Source: Winogradskyella sp. (GTDB taxonomy: Bacteria > Bacteroidota > Bacteroidia > Flavobacteriales > Flavobacteriaceae). Taken from it: 64,000 nucleotides of DNA. A model generated the notes under the pieces. It did no database searches. It was not told where the DNA came from and worked only from the letters and a program-made list of their open reading frames with translations. Within the stretch, counting starts at the first letter, position 1; each line of letters starts with the position of its first letter. Shown here piece by piece: positions 29,606 to 39,788 of this stretch. The stretch spans positions 920,889 through 984,888 of the forward strand of contig NZ_RHLG01000001.1 in NCBI RefSeq assembly GCF_003712105.1, written 5' to 3'. The translations under genes were made by a program, and so were the position numbers.

Positions 29606-31282
29606 TTAATAAGTTACACCTTGTTTATCTAAAACTGTTTTTGTTCTGAATGCATAGAACAATAAATATCCAAAACATGCAACGGCAATCCAATATGAAG
29701 ATTGAATACTAAAGATATCCGCGATTTTTCCTTGTAATGGCGGAATAATAGCACCACCTAAAATCATCATAATTAAAAATGCTGAACCTTGCGATGTGTA
29801 TTTTCCTAAACCGGCAATACTTAATGTAAAAATACATGGCCACATGATTGAGCAAAATAAACCACCTGATAAGAATGCAAATAAGGCTAAGTTACCAGAA
29901 GTAAATAAACCAATTAGCATACCCAAAACACCTAATATGCTGAAAATTTTCAAGGTTCTAACAGGATTGTCTTTAGCCAAAAAGAAACCAATGATTTGCA
30001 CGGCAACACAAATGGCAAAAAACAATATCTCATTAGAAGAGAAGCTTTTTCCACCAGCTCTATTTGCAATTAATATCACTGCCAACGCAACATATGGAAC
30101 ACTAATGAGTAATGCCTTTTTTAATCCTTTACTCGGATTAAAAACTGTAATGGCTCCAACCCAACGGCCAATCATTAAACCACCCCAATACAATGAGATA
30201 AATGGCGCAATACCAGCATCATTTAAAACTGGTAATCCAAGCGGGTTAAGATTAGTCACTTTATCAGCAACAGTTTTTAATAATTCGCCTAAATTACTTT
30301 GTATAGTTACTTCCACGCCTACATAGGTAAATATGGCAAGCATACCTAAAACCAATTGGGGATACTTCATAGCGCCCCAACCTTTTTCGTTTTTTGAGGC
30401 ACTATTATTTGCTATAAATACTGAAACTATGACTGCAGCTAAAGCCACAAATAATAAAATTAGTCGCGTATTTTCTATACCTTCAGTAGCTTCAGTTGTT
30501 CCTGAATACGTACTAAATATGTATCCAAAACATGCAACAATCACCAAGGTTAAAAGCACTAATAGATTTCTTGCCTTATTAGCAGGTTCAAAATCTGTGT
30601 CAGATTTTAATGCAGGTAATTTTTTTGAAAAATGAAATAAAGCGGCAGCAACTAAAAACAATGCACCTACGCCTAGATACAGCAATTGTACAGTGCTTAA
30701 TGTAATTTCATTGTTCTTAATCATTCTTACCAATTCTTCCGGACTTACTGCTGCAGTACCAAACAGTACTAATGCAACTACTATTGGCCCTATGGTAGTA
30801 CCAAAAGAATTAATTCCTCCAGCTAAATTCAAACGATGCGAACCGGTTTCGGGTTTACCTAAAGCAATTGCAAACGGATTAGCACCTGTTTGCTGTAATG
30901 AAAAGCCTAGGCCAACAATAAACAATGCAATCAACACAAAATAAAACACAGCTGTTTGTCCTTGTTCAGCTCCTGCGGTCGCAGGATACATTATAAAAGC
31001 ACCAATGGCAGATAGTAATAAACCGTAAATAATGACTTTTTTATATCCCCAAGTATTTACAATATCCTTTTTGATAGAACTGGAGATGATAAATAGCAAT
31101 AGAGCACCGAGATAATAAGCACCATAAAATGCAAAATCAACCAATTGCGATTGAAATTGATCTATATTAAAATAGGTTTTACAGAAAGGTATAAACACAC
31201 CATTTGATGCAGCGATAAAGCCCCAAAAGAAAAACACGGTGACCAAGGTCGTTAATGCAGATTTGTTGTTTTGGTTACTCAT
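29606..31282 (-). CDS. sugar MFS transporter (FucP/NagP-like)
   Basis: [100 protein letters not shown]. Confidence 0.92.
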   Translation of the reverse strand: MSNQNNKSALTTLVTVFFFWGFIAASNGVFIPFCKTYFNIDQFQSQLVDFAFYGAYYLGALLLFIISSSIKKDIVNTWGYKKVIIYGLLLSAIGAFIMYPATAGAEQGQTAVFYFVLIALFIVGLGFSLQQTGANPFAIALGKPETGSHRLNLAGGINSFGTTIGPIVVALVLFGTAAVSPEELVRMIKNNEITLSTVQLLYLGVGALFLVAAALFHFSKKLPALKSDTDFEPANKARNLLVLLTLVIVACFGYIFSTYSGTTEATEGIENTRLILLFVALAAVIVSVFIANNSASKNEKGWGAMKYPQLVLGMLAIFTYVGVEVTIQSNLGELLKTVADKVTNLNPLGLPVLNDAGIAPFISLYWGGLMIGRWVGAITVFNPSKGLKKALLISVPYVALAVILIANRAGGKSFSSNEILFFAICVAVQIIGFFLAKDNPVRTLKIFSILGVLGMLIGLFTSGNLALFAFLSGGLFCSIMWPCIFTLSIAGLGKYTSQGSAFLIMMILGGAIIPPLQGKIADIFSIQSSYWIAVACFGYLLFYAFRTKTVLDKQGVTY

Positions 31283-31302
31283 AATTAGTTATTATTAGTT
31301 TT

Positions 31303-34230
31303 TTATTTTATCGAAATTTCATCTACAAAAATCCAAGTTTTACCATCCATAGGATACCCAATATGCCATTCCGGTAAATCACCAAGCTTCTTCGCAATAA
31401 CTCTAACATATCTCGCATTTTTTCCTTCAAGTTTAGCATGTACTTCCTCAATTGTAATATTGTAATTCTTATCAGAGGTATTTAGCTTGGTTTTGGCAAT
31501 TGATTGGAATTTTATTCCATCTTTTGAAATTAAGTACTCGACTTCAGTAGGATGAAAAATCCAAGCACCTTGATCTCTTAGGAAGTTTGTTGTTATAGAC
31601 TGAATAAATTTTTCTGAACCTAAATCCACAGTAGCTATCAAATCTGTATTCCAATACCCTTGCCAGCTACCTGTTCTATAATTTTTTGTACTTCTAATAC
31701 CATCTATTAAAGCATCATTACCGCCTGCAGAATATTGATTGGCATATTCACTTTCAAGTTTAATACTTAAGTTAGGGTCGATTTTATAAAAAGGTGTTTC
31801 TAGTACAGGACTTTTTAAGTCGCCTTTTTCTGAATAGAGTTTTACTTTAGTGTCTTCAGACAAGGTAAAAGGCTTTTGATAAAGCTTAAACTCTTCTTCG
31901 TTTAAGGCATAGTAAATTTTGGCATTGTCTTCAGATGTGTTTAAAACTACTTCAGTTGAACCTCTAAACGTAATATCGCCTTTTTCAATATAAGGTGATG
32001 GCAGAATAATATGGTCTGTAATTTCCGTTTTTGGTGCATTACGTTCTTCAGAACCCCAAACTGCTGGATTATCTGTCATTGAAAATTCGAGACTTCCGCC
32101 GTTTACAATATCTTCATGCTTTATATAAGTAACATCCAAGCTTTTTCCATTTAACTTAACAGATTCTACATACTTATTTGCATCGCTCAAATTGTTAGCT
32201 GATATAGTAAACCACTCACCATTTTCTAAATTAATGGTTGCTTTGTTCATTAAAGGTGTTCCAATAATATAGTCATTACTTCCTGGTGTTACGGGATAAA
32301 ATCCCATGGCGCTTAACACATACCATGCACTCATCTGCCCACAATCTTCATTTCCAGACACACCATCTGGGTCATTCTTATATAACTGAGTTAATATCTG
32401 ATGAACTTTCTCTTGTGTTTTATGAGGCTTGTTCACAAAATTATAGAGATACGCCATGTGATGGCTTGGTTCATTGCCATGTGCATATTGCCCAATAAGT
32501 CCAGTAATATCTGCTTGATTACGACCCGATGTTTCTGTTTTTGCAGTAAATAATTCATCAAGTTGAGCTTCAAGTTTGTCTTTGCCGCCTAACAAATCTA
32601 TGAAACCAGAAATATCTTGAGGCACATAAAAACTATATTGCCAAGAGTTGGCTTCAGTGTAATTAAAATTTACTTCATAAGGGTCGAACGGTGCAAACCA
32701 TGTGTTTCTAAAGCGTCCGCGCATAAATTTGCTCTCAGGGTCAAAAACATTTTTATAATACTGAGCGCGCTGAATATAAGTTTTATAATCATTTTCCTTA
32801 CCCATGGCTTTTGCCATTTGTGCAATAGTCCAATCATCATAGGCGTATTCAAGAGTTTTTGAAACCGATTCACTTTCTTCATCAACAGGAATAAAGCCAT
32901 ATTTTTTATAAGCCTCTAAACCAAATTTGTCTCTGGTAGCAGAGTGTTTCATGGCTTGCAGAGCTTTTTCAGTATCATAGTCATTAATGCCTTTAAGATA
33001 AGCATCGGCAATTACAGGTACCGCATGATAACCAATCATACAATCCGTATAGTTTGCTGATAAATCCCACATTGGCATAATGCCACCTTCATCGTATTTA
33101 GCTAGAAACGTTTTAATAAAGTCATTGGTTTTTTCTTGCTCAATAATGGTATATAAAGGATGTGCTGCTCTATAGGTATCCCAAAGTGAAAACACTGTGT
33201 AATAATCAAAATCTGCATTATGAATTTCTAAATCCATGCCACGATAGCGTCCATCAACATCTTGATAACGATTAGGTGCAATCATTGTGTGATATAATGC
33301 AGTGTAGAAGTTGGTCTTTTTATCTAAGTCATCACTTTCAATGACAATTTTTTCAAGTTGAGTTTCCCAATAGTCTTGCGCTTCTTTTTTTATGGTTTCA
33401 AAATCTTTAGAACCTATTTCAGCTTCCAAATTTTTCTTAGCGCCTTCAATATCCACAGCCGAGATTCCAACTTTAATATATACTGGATCATTGTTTGGAT
33501 TAATGAACGCATATGCGGCGATAGATTCCCTATTTTTTTGAACCGGTTTTCCAAAACTACCACTTAAAGAGTGCGACGATTTTATGTAGAAAAATAGTTT
33601 TTGATTTTTTGCCCAAGCTTCAGAATGACGATGACCCACAATTTCGGTATCTGAAATCATAGAAATATTTCCACTTAATAATTTATCACGATGATTTAAA
33701 TCGAGAATTAAAACTTGATTTTCTGAAGAAGGAAATTCGTACTTATGAATTCCACTTCGCTTTGAAACAGTTAATTCTACATCTATTTCTGTAGAATCTA
33801 AATGTACTTTGTAATAACCAGGCTTTGCAGTTTCATTATCATGAGAAAAATGCGCACGATAACCAGCTTTGCCATCAGCGCCATTATTAAAAATTTGCCT
33901 ATTAGTTGGCATTAGAAGCACATCCCCATAATCACTAATACCAGTACCGCTTAAATGCGTATGTGAAAATCCATAAATATACTCGTCAGTGTAATGATAA
34001 CCTGAGCAGCCGTCCCAACCTTCAAGTCGTGTGTCTGGGCTTAGTTGCATCATACCATAGGGTAATGTTGCACCAGGATATGTATGGCCATGACCACCAG
34101 TACCAATAAATGTATTGACATAATTAATTAGCGGCTGATCTTTTTTTGCTACTGCGATATCTGCAGAATCCTTACAGCTCGAAAATAAAATTATCAGGAT
34201 TAAAATTGAGGCGAATCTATGGTTCATCAA
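31303..34230 (-). CDS. GH92 family alpha-mannosidase with C-terminal chitobiase-like and F5/8-type modules
   Basis: Lipobox FSSC; VNTFIGTGGHGHTYPGATLPYGMMQLSPDT; GNEDCGQMSAWYVLSAMGFYPVTPGS; GNEPSHHMAYLYN. Confidence 0.95.
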   Translation of the reverse strand: MMNHRFASILILIILFSSCKDSADIAVAKKDQPLINYVNTFIGTGGHGHTYPGATLPYGMMQLSPDTRLEGWDGCSGYHYTDEYIYGFSHTHLSGTGISDYGDVLLMPTNRQIFNNGADGKAGYRAHFSHDNETAKPGYYKVHLDSTEIDVELTVSKRSGIHKYEFPSSENQVLILDLNHRDKLLSGNISMISDTEIVGHRHSEAWAKNQKLFFYIKSSHSLSGSFGKPVQKNRESIAAYAFINPNNDPVYIKVGISAVDIEGAKKNLEAEIGSKDFETIKKEAQDYWETQLEKIVIESDDLDKKTNFYTALYHTMIAPNRYQDVDGRYRGMDLEIHNADFDYYTVFSLWDTYRAAHPLYTIIEQEKTNDFIKTFLAKYDEGGIMPMWDLSANYTDCMIGYHAVPVIADAYLKGINDYDTEKALQAMKHSATRDKFGLEAYKKYGFIPVDEESESVSKTLEYAYDDWTIAQMAKAMGKENDYKTYIQRAQYYKNVFDPESKFMRGRFRNTWFAPFDPYEVNFNYTEANSWQYSFYVPQDISGFIDLLGGKDKLEAQLDELFTAKTETSGRNQADITGLIGQYAHGNEPSHHMAYLYNFVNKPHKTQEKVHQILTQLYKNDPDGVSGNEDCGQMSAWYVLSAMGFYPVTPGSNDYIIGTPLMNKATINLENGEWFTISANNLSDANKYVESVKLNGKSLDVTYIKHEDIVNGGSLEFSMTDNPAVWGSEERNAPKTEITDHIILPSPYIEKGDITFRGSTEVVLNTSEDNAKIYYALNEEEFKLYQKPFTLSEDTKVKLYSEKGDLKSPVLETPFYKIDPNLSIKLESEYANQYSAGGNDALIDGIRSTKNYRTGSWQGYWNTDLIATVDLGSEKFIQSITTNFLRDQGAWIFHPTEVEYLISKDGIKFQSIAKTKLNTSDKNYNITIEEVHAKLEGKNARYVRVIAKKLGDLPEWHIGYPMDGKTWIFVDEISIK

Positions 34231-34267
34231 AAATGATTACTAATTTTAATGCATCTAATATACTAAA

Positions 34268-36550
34268 ATGCGTCACAAGAACTTCGCGGCTTTTTGTCTT
34301 TTTGTTTACTTATGTTTTAATTGTTCTAGTCCAAAACCACTGGACAATCAGATATTAATTATTCCAAAACCTTCGGAACAAACTGTAAAACCCGTCCAAT
34401 TCATTTTAAAAGATATTTATGCGGTGAGTGCAGAGAACGACCTCGCAGATGCCTCAGTTTATTTTATGAACCAAATAGACAATGTAATCGATATTAAATT
34501 AGATCCTCAAAATAAGCGAAAAGTAGAGTTTATTGAGAATCTAGATATTGAAGACGAAGGCTATTACTTAGATGTGTCAAAAAACAGTATCTCTATCGAG
34601 GCAAAAGATTCTAGAGGAGCATTTTATGCCGTTCAAAGTCTACTTCAATTATTTCCTGATAATGCAGGTGAAAATAACGAAATAGTAATTCCTTGTGTTA
34701 GTATAAAAGATTCACCTCAATTCAAATATAGAGGCATGCATCTTGATGTAGGTAGGCATATGTATTCTGTAGATTTTATAAAAAAATACATTGATGCCTT
34801 AGCAATGCTAAAACTAAATACGTTTCATTGGCATTTAACTGAAGACCAAGGTTGGCGAATAGAAATTAAAAAGTACCCAAAGCTCCAAGAGATTGCAGCT
34901 TTTAGAGATGAAACCTTAGTTGGGCATTACAGTGACCAACCTCATCAGTTCGATGGTAAACGTTACGGAGGCTATTATACACAAGAAGAGATTAAAGCTA
35001 TAGTAGCTTATGCTGAAGAGCGATACGTAACCATTATTCCAGAGATTGAAATGCCAGGGCATAGTCAGGCTGCGATAGCAGCTTATCCTGAATTTGGTTG
35101 TAGCGGCGAGCAAGTTGAAGTTGCTAAAAAATGGGGGGTTTTTGAAGAAGTCTATTGCCCAAGTGAAAAGACCTTTAAATTTTTAGAAGATGTCATTGAT
35201 GAGGTGGTTGAATTATTTCCAAGCAAGTATATTCATATTGGTGGCGATGAAGCTCCAAAAACACGATGGAAAAACTGTAGTCATTGTCAAGAGCTAATAA
35301 GACAAAATGAATTAAAAGACGAACACGGTTTGCAAAGCTATTTTATTAGACGCATGGAAAAATATATCAACTCTAAAGGCCGGCAAATTATTGGTTGGGA
35401 TGAAATTCTTGAAGGTGGTTTGGCACCAAATGCTACAGTAATGTCATGGCGAGGCACAAGTGGCGCTGTTGAAGCTGCAAAAGCTGGCCATAATGTGGTT
35501 ATGACACCAACATCACATTGCTATTTTGATTACTACCAATCTGAAAATGAAGACGAACCATTAGCAATTGGTGGATTTTTGCCATTAGAAAAAGTATATA
35601 ATTTTAATCCTATCCCTGAAGAATTAAATGAATCGGAATCTAAATATGTTCTAGGTGCGCAAGGTAATATTTGGACAGAATATATGCCTACAGAAGATCA
35701 GGTTGAGTATATGGCTTTTCCGAGAATGCTGGCCATGAGCGAAGTAGTTTGGACTAATCCTGAACATAAAAATTATGAAGATTTTGTCTCGAGAGTTGAG
35801 CATTTTCATAAACGCTTGGATGCATTAGATATTAACTACGCGAATCATTTGTACGAAATTGAAGGTGCTTCGACAAGCTCAGCAACCGAAACTACGTTTG
35901 AACTAACAACGCCATCCAAAGGCAAGCAAATTAGGTACACTTTAGATGGAACTGTTCCGAATTTAGAGTCTAATATTTATAATAAGAGCATACCAATCAC
36001 AGAAAGTGTCACTATAAAAGCCGCAGTTTTTGATGATGAAAAACAATTGGGTAGTATGTTTTCTCAAGACATTAACTACCATAAAGCGGTAGGTGCAAAA
36101 ATCACAATTGATAAAAACCCTCATAAAGCCTATCAAGGTAGTGGAGCAGAAGGCCTGATTAATGGTATTAACGGAAGCGATAAGCGATTTGGTGATAAAG
36201 AGTGGTTAGGCTTTTGGGGAGAAGATATTTTTGTTGAAATTAATTTTAAAAAACCAGTTGATTTAACTACGATTAAAATGCGTTTTTATAATGGTCAAGG
36301 CCAATGGATTTATGCACCTAAGAGTATTGCTGTGACATGGTACTATTTAGATAGGGCACCAACTATGTATCAATCTATTGAACCAAATGGATTGATAACC
36401 AATGTTAGTGCAGATTTCGGAATGGGTGAGGAAATTAAAGATGTAAAAAAAATCATCATTAGGGTAGAAAACTACGGAATTATTCCTGAAGGCAAACAAG
36501 GAGCAGGCAACAAAGCTTGGACCTTTATTGATGAAATCATTGTGAATTAA
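34268..36550 (+). CDS. GH20 beta-N-acetylhexosaminidase with CHB_HEX_C-like and F5/8-type modules
   Basis: Lipobox LCFNC; YRGMHLDVGRHMYSVDFIKKYIDALAMLKLNTFHWHLTEDQGWRIEIKKYPKL; YIHIGGDEAPKTRW. Confidence 0.96.
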   Translation: MRHKNFAAFCLFVYLCFNCSSPKPLDNQILIIPKPSEQTVKPVQFILKDIYAVSAENDLADASVYFMNQIDNVIDIKLDPQNKRKVEFIENLDIEDEGYYLDVSKNSISIEAKDSRGAFYAVQSLLQLFPDNAGENNEIVIPCVSIKDSPQFKYRGMHLDVGRHMYSVDFIKKYIDALAMLKLNTFHWHLTEDQGWRIEIKKYPKLQEIAAFRDETLVGHYSDQPHQFDGKRYGGYYTQEEIKAIVAYAEERYVTIIPEIEMPGHSQAAIAAYPEFGCSGEQVEVAKKWGVFEEVYCPSEKTFKFLEDVIDEVVELFPSKYIHIGGDEAPKTRWKNCSHCQELIRQNELKDEHGLQSYFIRRMEKYINSKGRQIIGWDEILEGGLAPNATVMSWRGTSGAVEAAKAGHNVVMTPTSHCYFDYYQSENEDEPLAIGGFLPLEKVYNFNPIPEELNESESKYVLGAQGNIWTEYMPTEDQVEYMAFPRMLAMSEVVWTNPEHKNYEDFVSRVEHFHKRLDALDINYANHLYEIEGASTSSATETTFELTTPSKGKQIRYTLDGTVPNLESNIYNKSIPITESVTIKAAVFDDEKQLGSMFSQDINYHKAVGAKITIDKNPHKAYQGSGAEGLINGINGSDKRFGDKEWLGFWGEDIFVEINFKKPVDLTTIKMRFYNGQGQWIYAPKSIAVTWYYLDRAPTMYQSIEPNGLITNVSADFGMGEEIKDVKKIIIRVENYGIIPEGKQGAGNKAWTFIDEIIVN

Positions 36551-36553
36551 TTT

Positions 36554-36602
36554 GTAATGTCACTTCGAGTGAAATTGCTGAAGCAATTTTGTATCGAGAA
36601 GC
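36554..36602. repeat. REP/REPIN-like palindromic intergenic element
   Basis: GTCACTTCGAGTGAAATTGC-TGAA-GCAATTTTGTATCGAGAAG: 7-8 bp inner stem with CTTC/GAAG ends; resembles extragenic palindromes of Flavobacteriaceae. Confidence 0.5.
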
Positions 36603-36613
36603 CATATAGAAAA

Positions 36614-37303
36614 ATGAAACTAGAAGTCTGTACCAATTCATACCAATCCGCAAAAAATGCTCAAGAAGCAGGCGCACACCGTATTGAATTATGCCAAGAG
36701 TTATCAGTTGGTGGCATTACGCCATCTTTTGGTCTCATGCAACACGTTTTAAATATTCTTAACATTGACGTATTTGTATTAGTGCGCCCGCGTAGTGGTA
36801 ATTTTGTGTATTCGGATGAGGAGTTCGAAATCATGAAAACCAATATTCAAAAGTGTAAAGATTTGGGATGTCATGGCATTGTTTCAGGAGTTTTAAAAGC
36901 AGACAGAACTATAGATGTTCAGCGAACAAAAGCGTTGGTTAATTTGTCTAAACCACTACCATTTACTTTTCATCGGGCTTTTGACGAAGTCGTAAACCCT
37001 AAAGAAGCAATAGAACAACTGATTGCATTAGGTGTAGAACGAGTTTTAACCTCAGGACAAGAAAAAACAGCCGAAAATGGTTTAGCCTTATTGAATGCGC
37101 TGAACACAATTGCTAATGATAGAATAGTCATTTTAGCTGGCGGCGGAATCAATGCAGAAAATACATCAAAGTTTAAGTCAATCGGATTAAAAGAAATTCA
37201 TGCTTCGGCGTCACGAGTAATTCATCAAGAAGAATCCTTGTTTTCTATACCGCAAACAGTTTCAGATGTAGATAAAATTAAAGCCATTCTCAATGCGATA
37301 TAG
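36614..37303 (+). CDS. cutC: CutC-family TIM-barrel protein (annotated copper homeostasis)
   Basis: MKLEVCTNSYQSAKNAQEAGAHRIELCQELSVGGITPSFGLM; VLVRPRSGNFVYSDEEFEIM; FHRAFDE; LTSGQE; ILAGGGINAEN. The ORF-track start at 36557 reads through the palindrome. Confidence 0.93.
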   Translation: MKLEVCTNSYQSAKNAQEAGAHRIELCQELSVGGITPSFGLMQHVLNILNIDVFVLVRPRSGNFVYSDEEFEIMKTNIQKCKDLGCHGIVSGVLKADRTIDVQRTKALVNLSKPLPFTFHRAFDEVVNPKEAIEQLIALGVERVLTSGQEKTAENGLALLNALNTIANDRIVILAGGGINAENTSKFKSIGLKEIHASASRVIHQEESLFSIPQTVSDVDKIKAILNAI

Positions 37304-39746
37304 TATACTTTTATTTATCGCTTTGGTATTTAGTTGCCAACCTAAATACGATGTGCCTGTTACAATTGAGTTGAATAGCAATTGGCAATTCAAAAAAGTG
37401 TCGGATACGATGTGGTATTCTGCTTCAGTGCCTGGAAATATCTTTTCAGATGTAGTAAACCATAAACTTATCGAAGATCCATTTATTGGCGATAATGAAA
37501 AAGATGTGCAATGGGTGTCAGAAGAAGATTGGGAATACAAAACCACTTTTTCTGTTGATGAGAAAACACTTGAGCAAAAGCACTTAGAACTTAATTTTGA
37601 AGGCTTAGATACCTATGCTTCAGTTTACTTAAATGATAGTTTAATTTTAAAAGCAAATAATGCCTTTAGACCTTGGGCAGTTGGTGTTAAACCGATTTTG
37701 AAATTGGAAAATGAATTGCGTATAGTATTTGAGCATACCTCAAAATATGAAGAAGCTGAAAAAGCAAAACTACCCTATGAGTTGCCCGAAGGCAATCGTA
37801 TATTTACGCGCAAGGCACAATTTCAATATGGTTGGGATTGGGGACCAAAACTAAATACATTTGGAATTTGGCGACCAATACAATTGATTAGTTGGAATGA
37901 CTATAAGATTGATGACATTGTCATCCAAAATCAAACCATTAGTGATACTATATCCACATTCAAAATTAACATAACTGATGCAAGGGGTGAATTAAAATCT
38001 CTGAAATATGAAACTTATGTAAATGGAAAATTAAATGTTGTTATACCAGAAAAACCTAAAATACCGATATCAATTAAAAACCCCAAATTATGGTGGCCTC
38101 ATAATCTAGGAGATCCGTATTTGTATAACATCAAGGTTATTGTAAAAGATGGAAATAGAATTTTAGATACGGTATCAAAAAAAATAGGCATTAGAAATAT
38201 TGATTTGGTTACTGAAAAAGACAGTCTTGGCGAAAGCTTTTATTTTAAGGTTAATGACATGCCTGTATATACTAAAGGCGCCAATTATATTCCGCAGCAC
38301 AGTTTTCAAAATGAGGTTAATGATGCGTACTACGAGAAACTCCTCAATGATGTGGTTGATGCCAATATGAATATGCTCCGAGTTTGGGGTGGCGGCATTT
38401 ATGAGAATGACATCTTTTACGATTTGTGTGATGAAAAAGGCATCATGGTTTGGCAAGATTTTATGTTTGCTTGCGCGATGTATCCAGGTGATGACAAGTT
38501 TCTTGAGAATGTAAAAAAAGAGGCAGAATACAATGTGAAGCGATTGCGAAATCATCCATCAATTGCCTTATGGTGTGGTAACAACGAAAACTCTGAAGGT
38601 TGGCATCGCTGGGGTTGGCAGGCCAATAGGAGTGAAGCTGAAAAAGAAGAGATTTGGAATAATTACCTTAAGGTATTCGATTCTATTTTACCAAATACAG
38701 TTTCAAGAGATACCGATACAGATTATTGGGAATCCTCACCCAAATATGGTCGTGGCAATCCAAAATATGAGTTTGAAGGCGATGCGCACGATTGGTGGAT
38801 TTGGCATGATGCTTATCCGTTTGAGCATCTCGAAGAGAAAGTGCCTCGATTTATGAGTGAGTTTGGGTTTCAATCCTTTCCGAGTTATGAGGCTATCAGA
38901 TATATCAATCAAAGTGATTCTATCGAAATCAGTTCAGAAGGCTTTAAAAATCATCAAAAGCACTCTCGAGGCTTTCAATTGATTGAAGACTATATGCAAC
39001 GCGATTTTCCTGTTCCTGAGGCAGCTGAAGACTACGTCTACATGAGTCAAGTATTACAGGCTTATGGCATTACAAAAGGTATAGAAGCACAACGACGCGC
39101 CAAACCCTATAATATGGGAACTTTGTATTGGCAGCTCAATGATTGTTGGCCAGCAGTATCTTGGTCTAGCTTGGATTTTATGGGAAATTGGAAAGCCTTG
39201 CACTATAGAGCAAAACATAGTTTTGAAGATGTCTTAGTCTCATCAAAAATTGAAAATAATACACTAATGACATGGGTTGTAAATGATGATAGAATACCTG
39301 CAACTGGAAATCTCAGTTTACAGATTATAGATTTTAGTGGGAACATACTTTGGGAAAGTAAACAAGAGATTACAGCGACACCATTATCAAGTAATGTTAA
39401 ACATTCACTGGATTTAGATGTAATTGATTTTAAGAAAGAAGCTTCAGTTTTGGTTTCAAAATTTAATAATCAAACCTCGTTTTTCTTTTTCACTAAACCA
39501 AAAGATTTAAAACTAAATGATTCAGAAATTAAGAGATCAATTCAAAAAACAGAATCAGGTTTTACTATTGAACTAACTAGCGACACGTTTCAAAAAGACG
39601 TCTTTCTCTATACAGATGCGATAGGACATTTTTCAGATAATTTCTTCAATATGCTGCCGAACAGAACTTATAAAATCGAATTTAATTCTGAAGCAGAAGC
39701 CATTAAGGATTTGAAGCTAAAATCCCTTAACCATTTTTTAAGATAA
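37293..39746 (+). CDS. GH2 family beta-mannosidase
   Basis: Lipobox VFSC; KAQFQYGWDWGPKLNTFGIWRPI; NMLRVWGGGIYENDIFYDLCDEKGIMVWQDFMFACAMYP; LWCGNNEN; FMSEFGFQSFPS. Confidence 0.95.
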   Translation: MRYSILLFIALVFSCQPKYDVPVTIELNSNWQFKKVSDTMWYSASVPGNIFSDVVNHKLIEDPFIGDNEKDVQWVSEEDWEYKTTFSVDEKTLEQKHLELNFEGLDTYASVYLNDSLILKANNAFRPWAVGVKPILKLENELRIVFEHTSKYEEAEKAKLPYELPEGNRIFTRKAQFQYGWDWGPKLNTFGIWRPIQLISWNDYKIDDIVIQNQTISDTISTFKINITDARGELKSLKYETYVNGKLNVVIPEKPKIPISIKNPKLWWPHNLGDPYLYNIKVIVKDGNRILDTVSKKIGIRNIDLVTEKDSLGESFYFKVNDMPVYTKGANYIPQHSFQNEVNDAYYEKLLNDVVDANMNMLRVWGGGIYENDIFYDLCDEKGIMVWQDFMFACAMYPGDDKFLENVKKEAEYNVKRLRNHPSIALWCGNNENSEGWHRWGWQANRSEAEKEEIWNNYLKVFDSILPNTVSRDTDTDYWESSPKYGRGNPKYEFEGDAHDWWIWHDAYPFEHLEEKVPRFMSEFGFQSFPSYEAIRYINQSDSIEISSEGFKNHQKHSRGFQLIEDYMQRDFPVPEAAEDYVYMSQVLQAYGITKGIEAQRRAKPYNMGTLYWQLNDCWPAVSWSSLDFMGNWKALHYRAKHSFEDVLVSSKIENNTLMTWVVNDDRIPATGNLSLQIIDFSGNILWESKQEITATPLSSNVKHSLDLDVIDFKKEASVLVSKFNNQTSFFFFTKPKDLKLNDSEIKRSIQKTESGFTIELTSDTFQKDVFLYTDAIGHFSDNFFNMLPNRTYKIEFNSEAEAIKDLKLKSLNHFLR

Positions 39747-39763
39747 GTCTTAGATCTATTAGG

Positions 39764-39772
39764 TAACTTTGC
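39764..39772 (+). promoter_or_regulatory. candidate -7 element TAACTTTGC upstream of metallophosphoesterase
   Basis: Matches TAnnTTTGC 16 nt before ATG 39789. Confidence 0.5.
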
Positions 39773-39788
39773 AACTTAAAATTATCAG

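Noticed and set aside
29796-30944. Plus-strand ORFs opposite the MFS transporter
   Set aside because: Antisense shadows of a well-supported transporter gene; compositions typical of antisense translation.
38175-38555. 126-aa minus ORF within GH2
   Set aside because: Antisense of conserved GH2 catalytic motifs.
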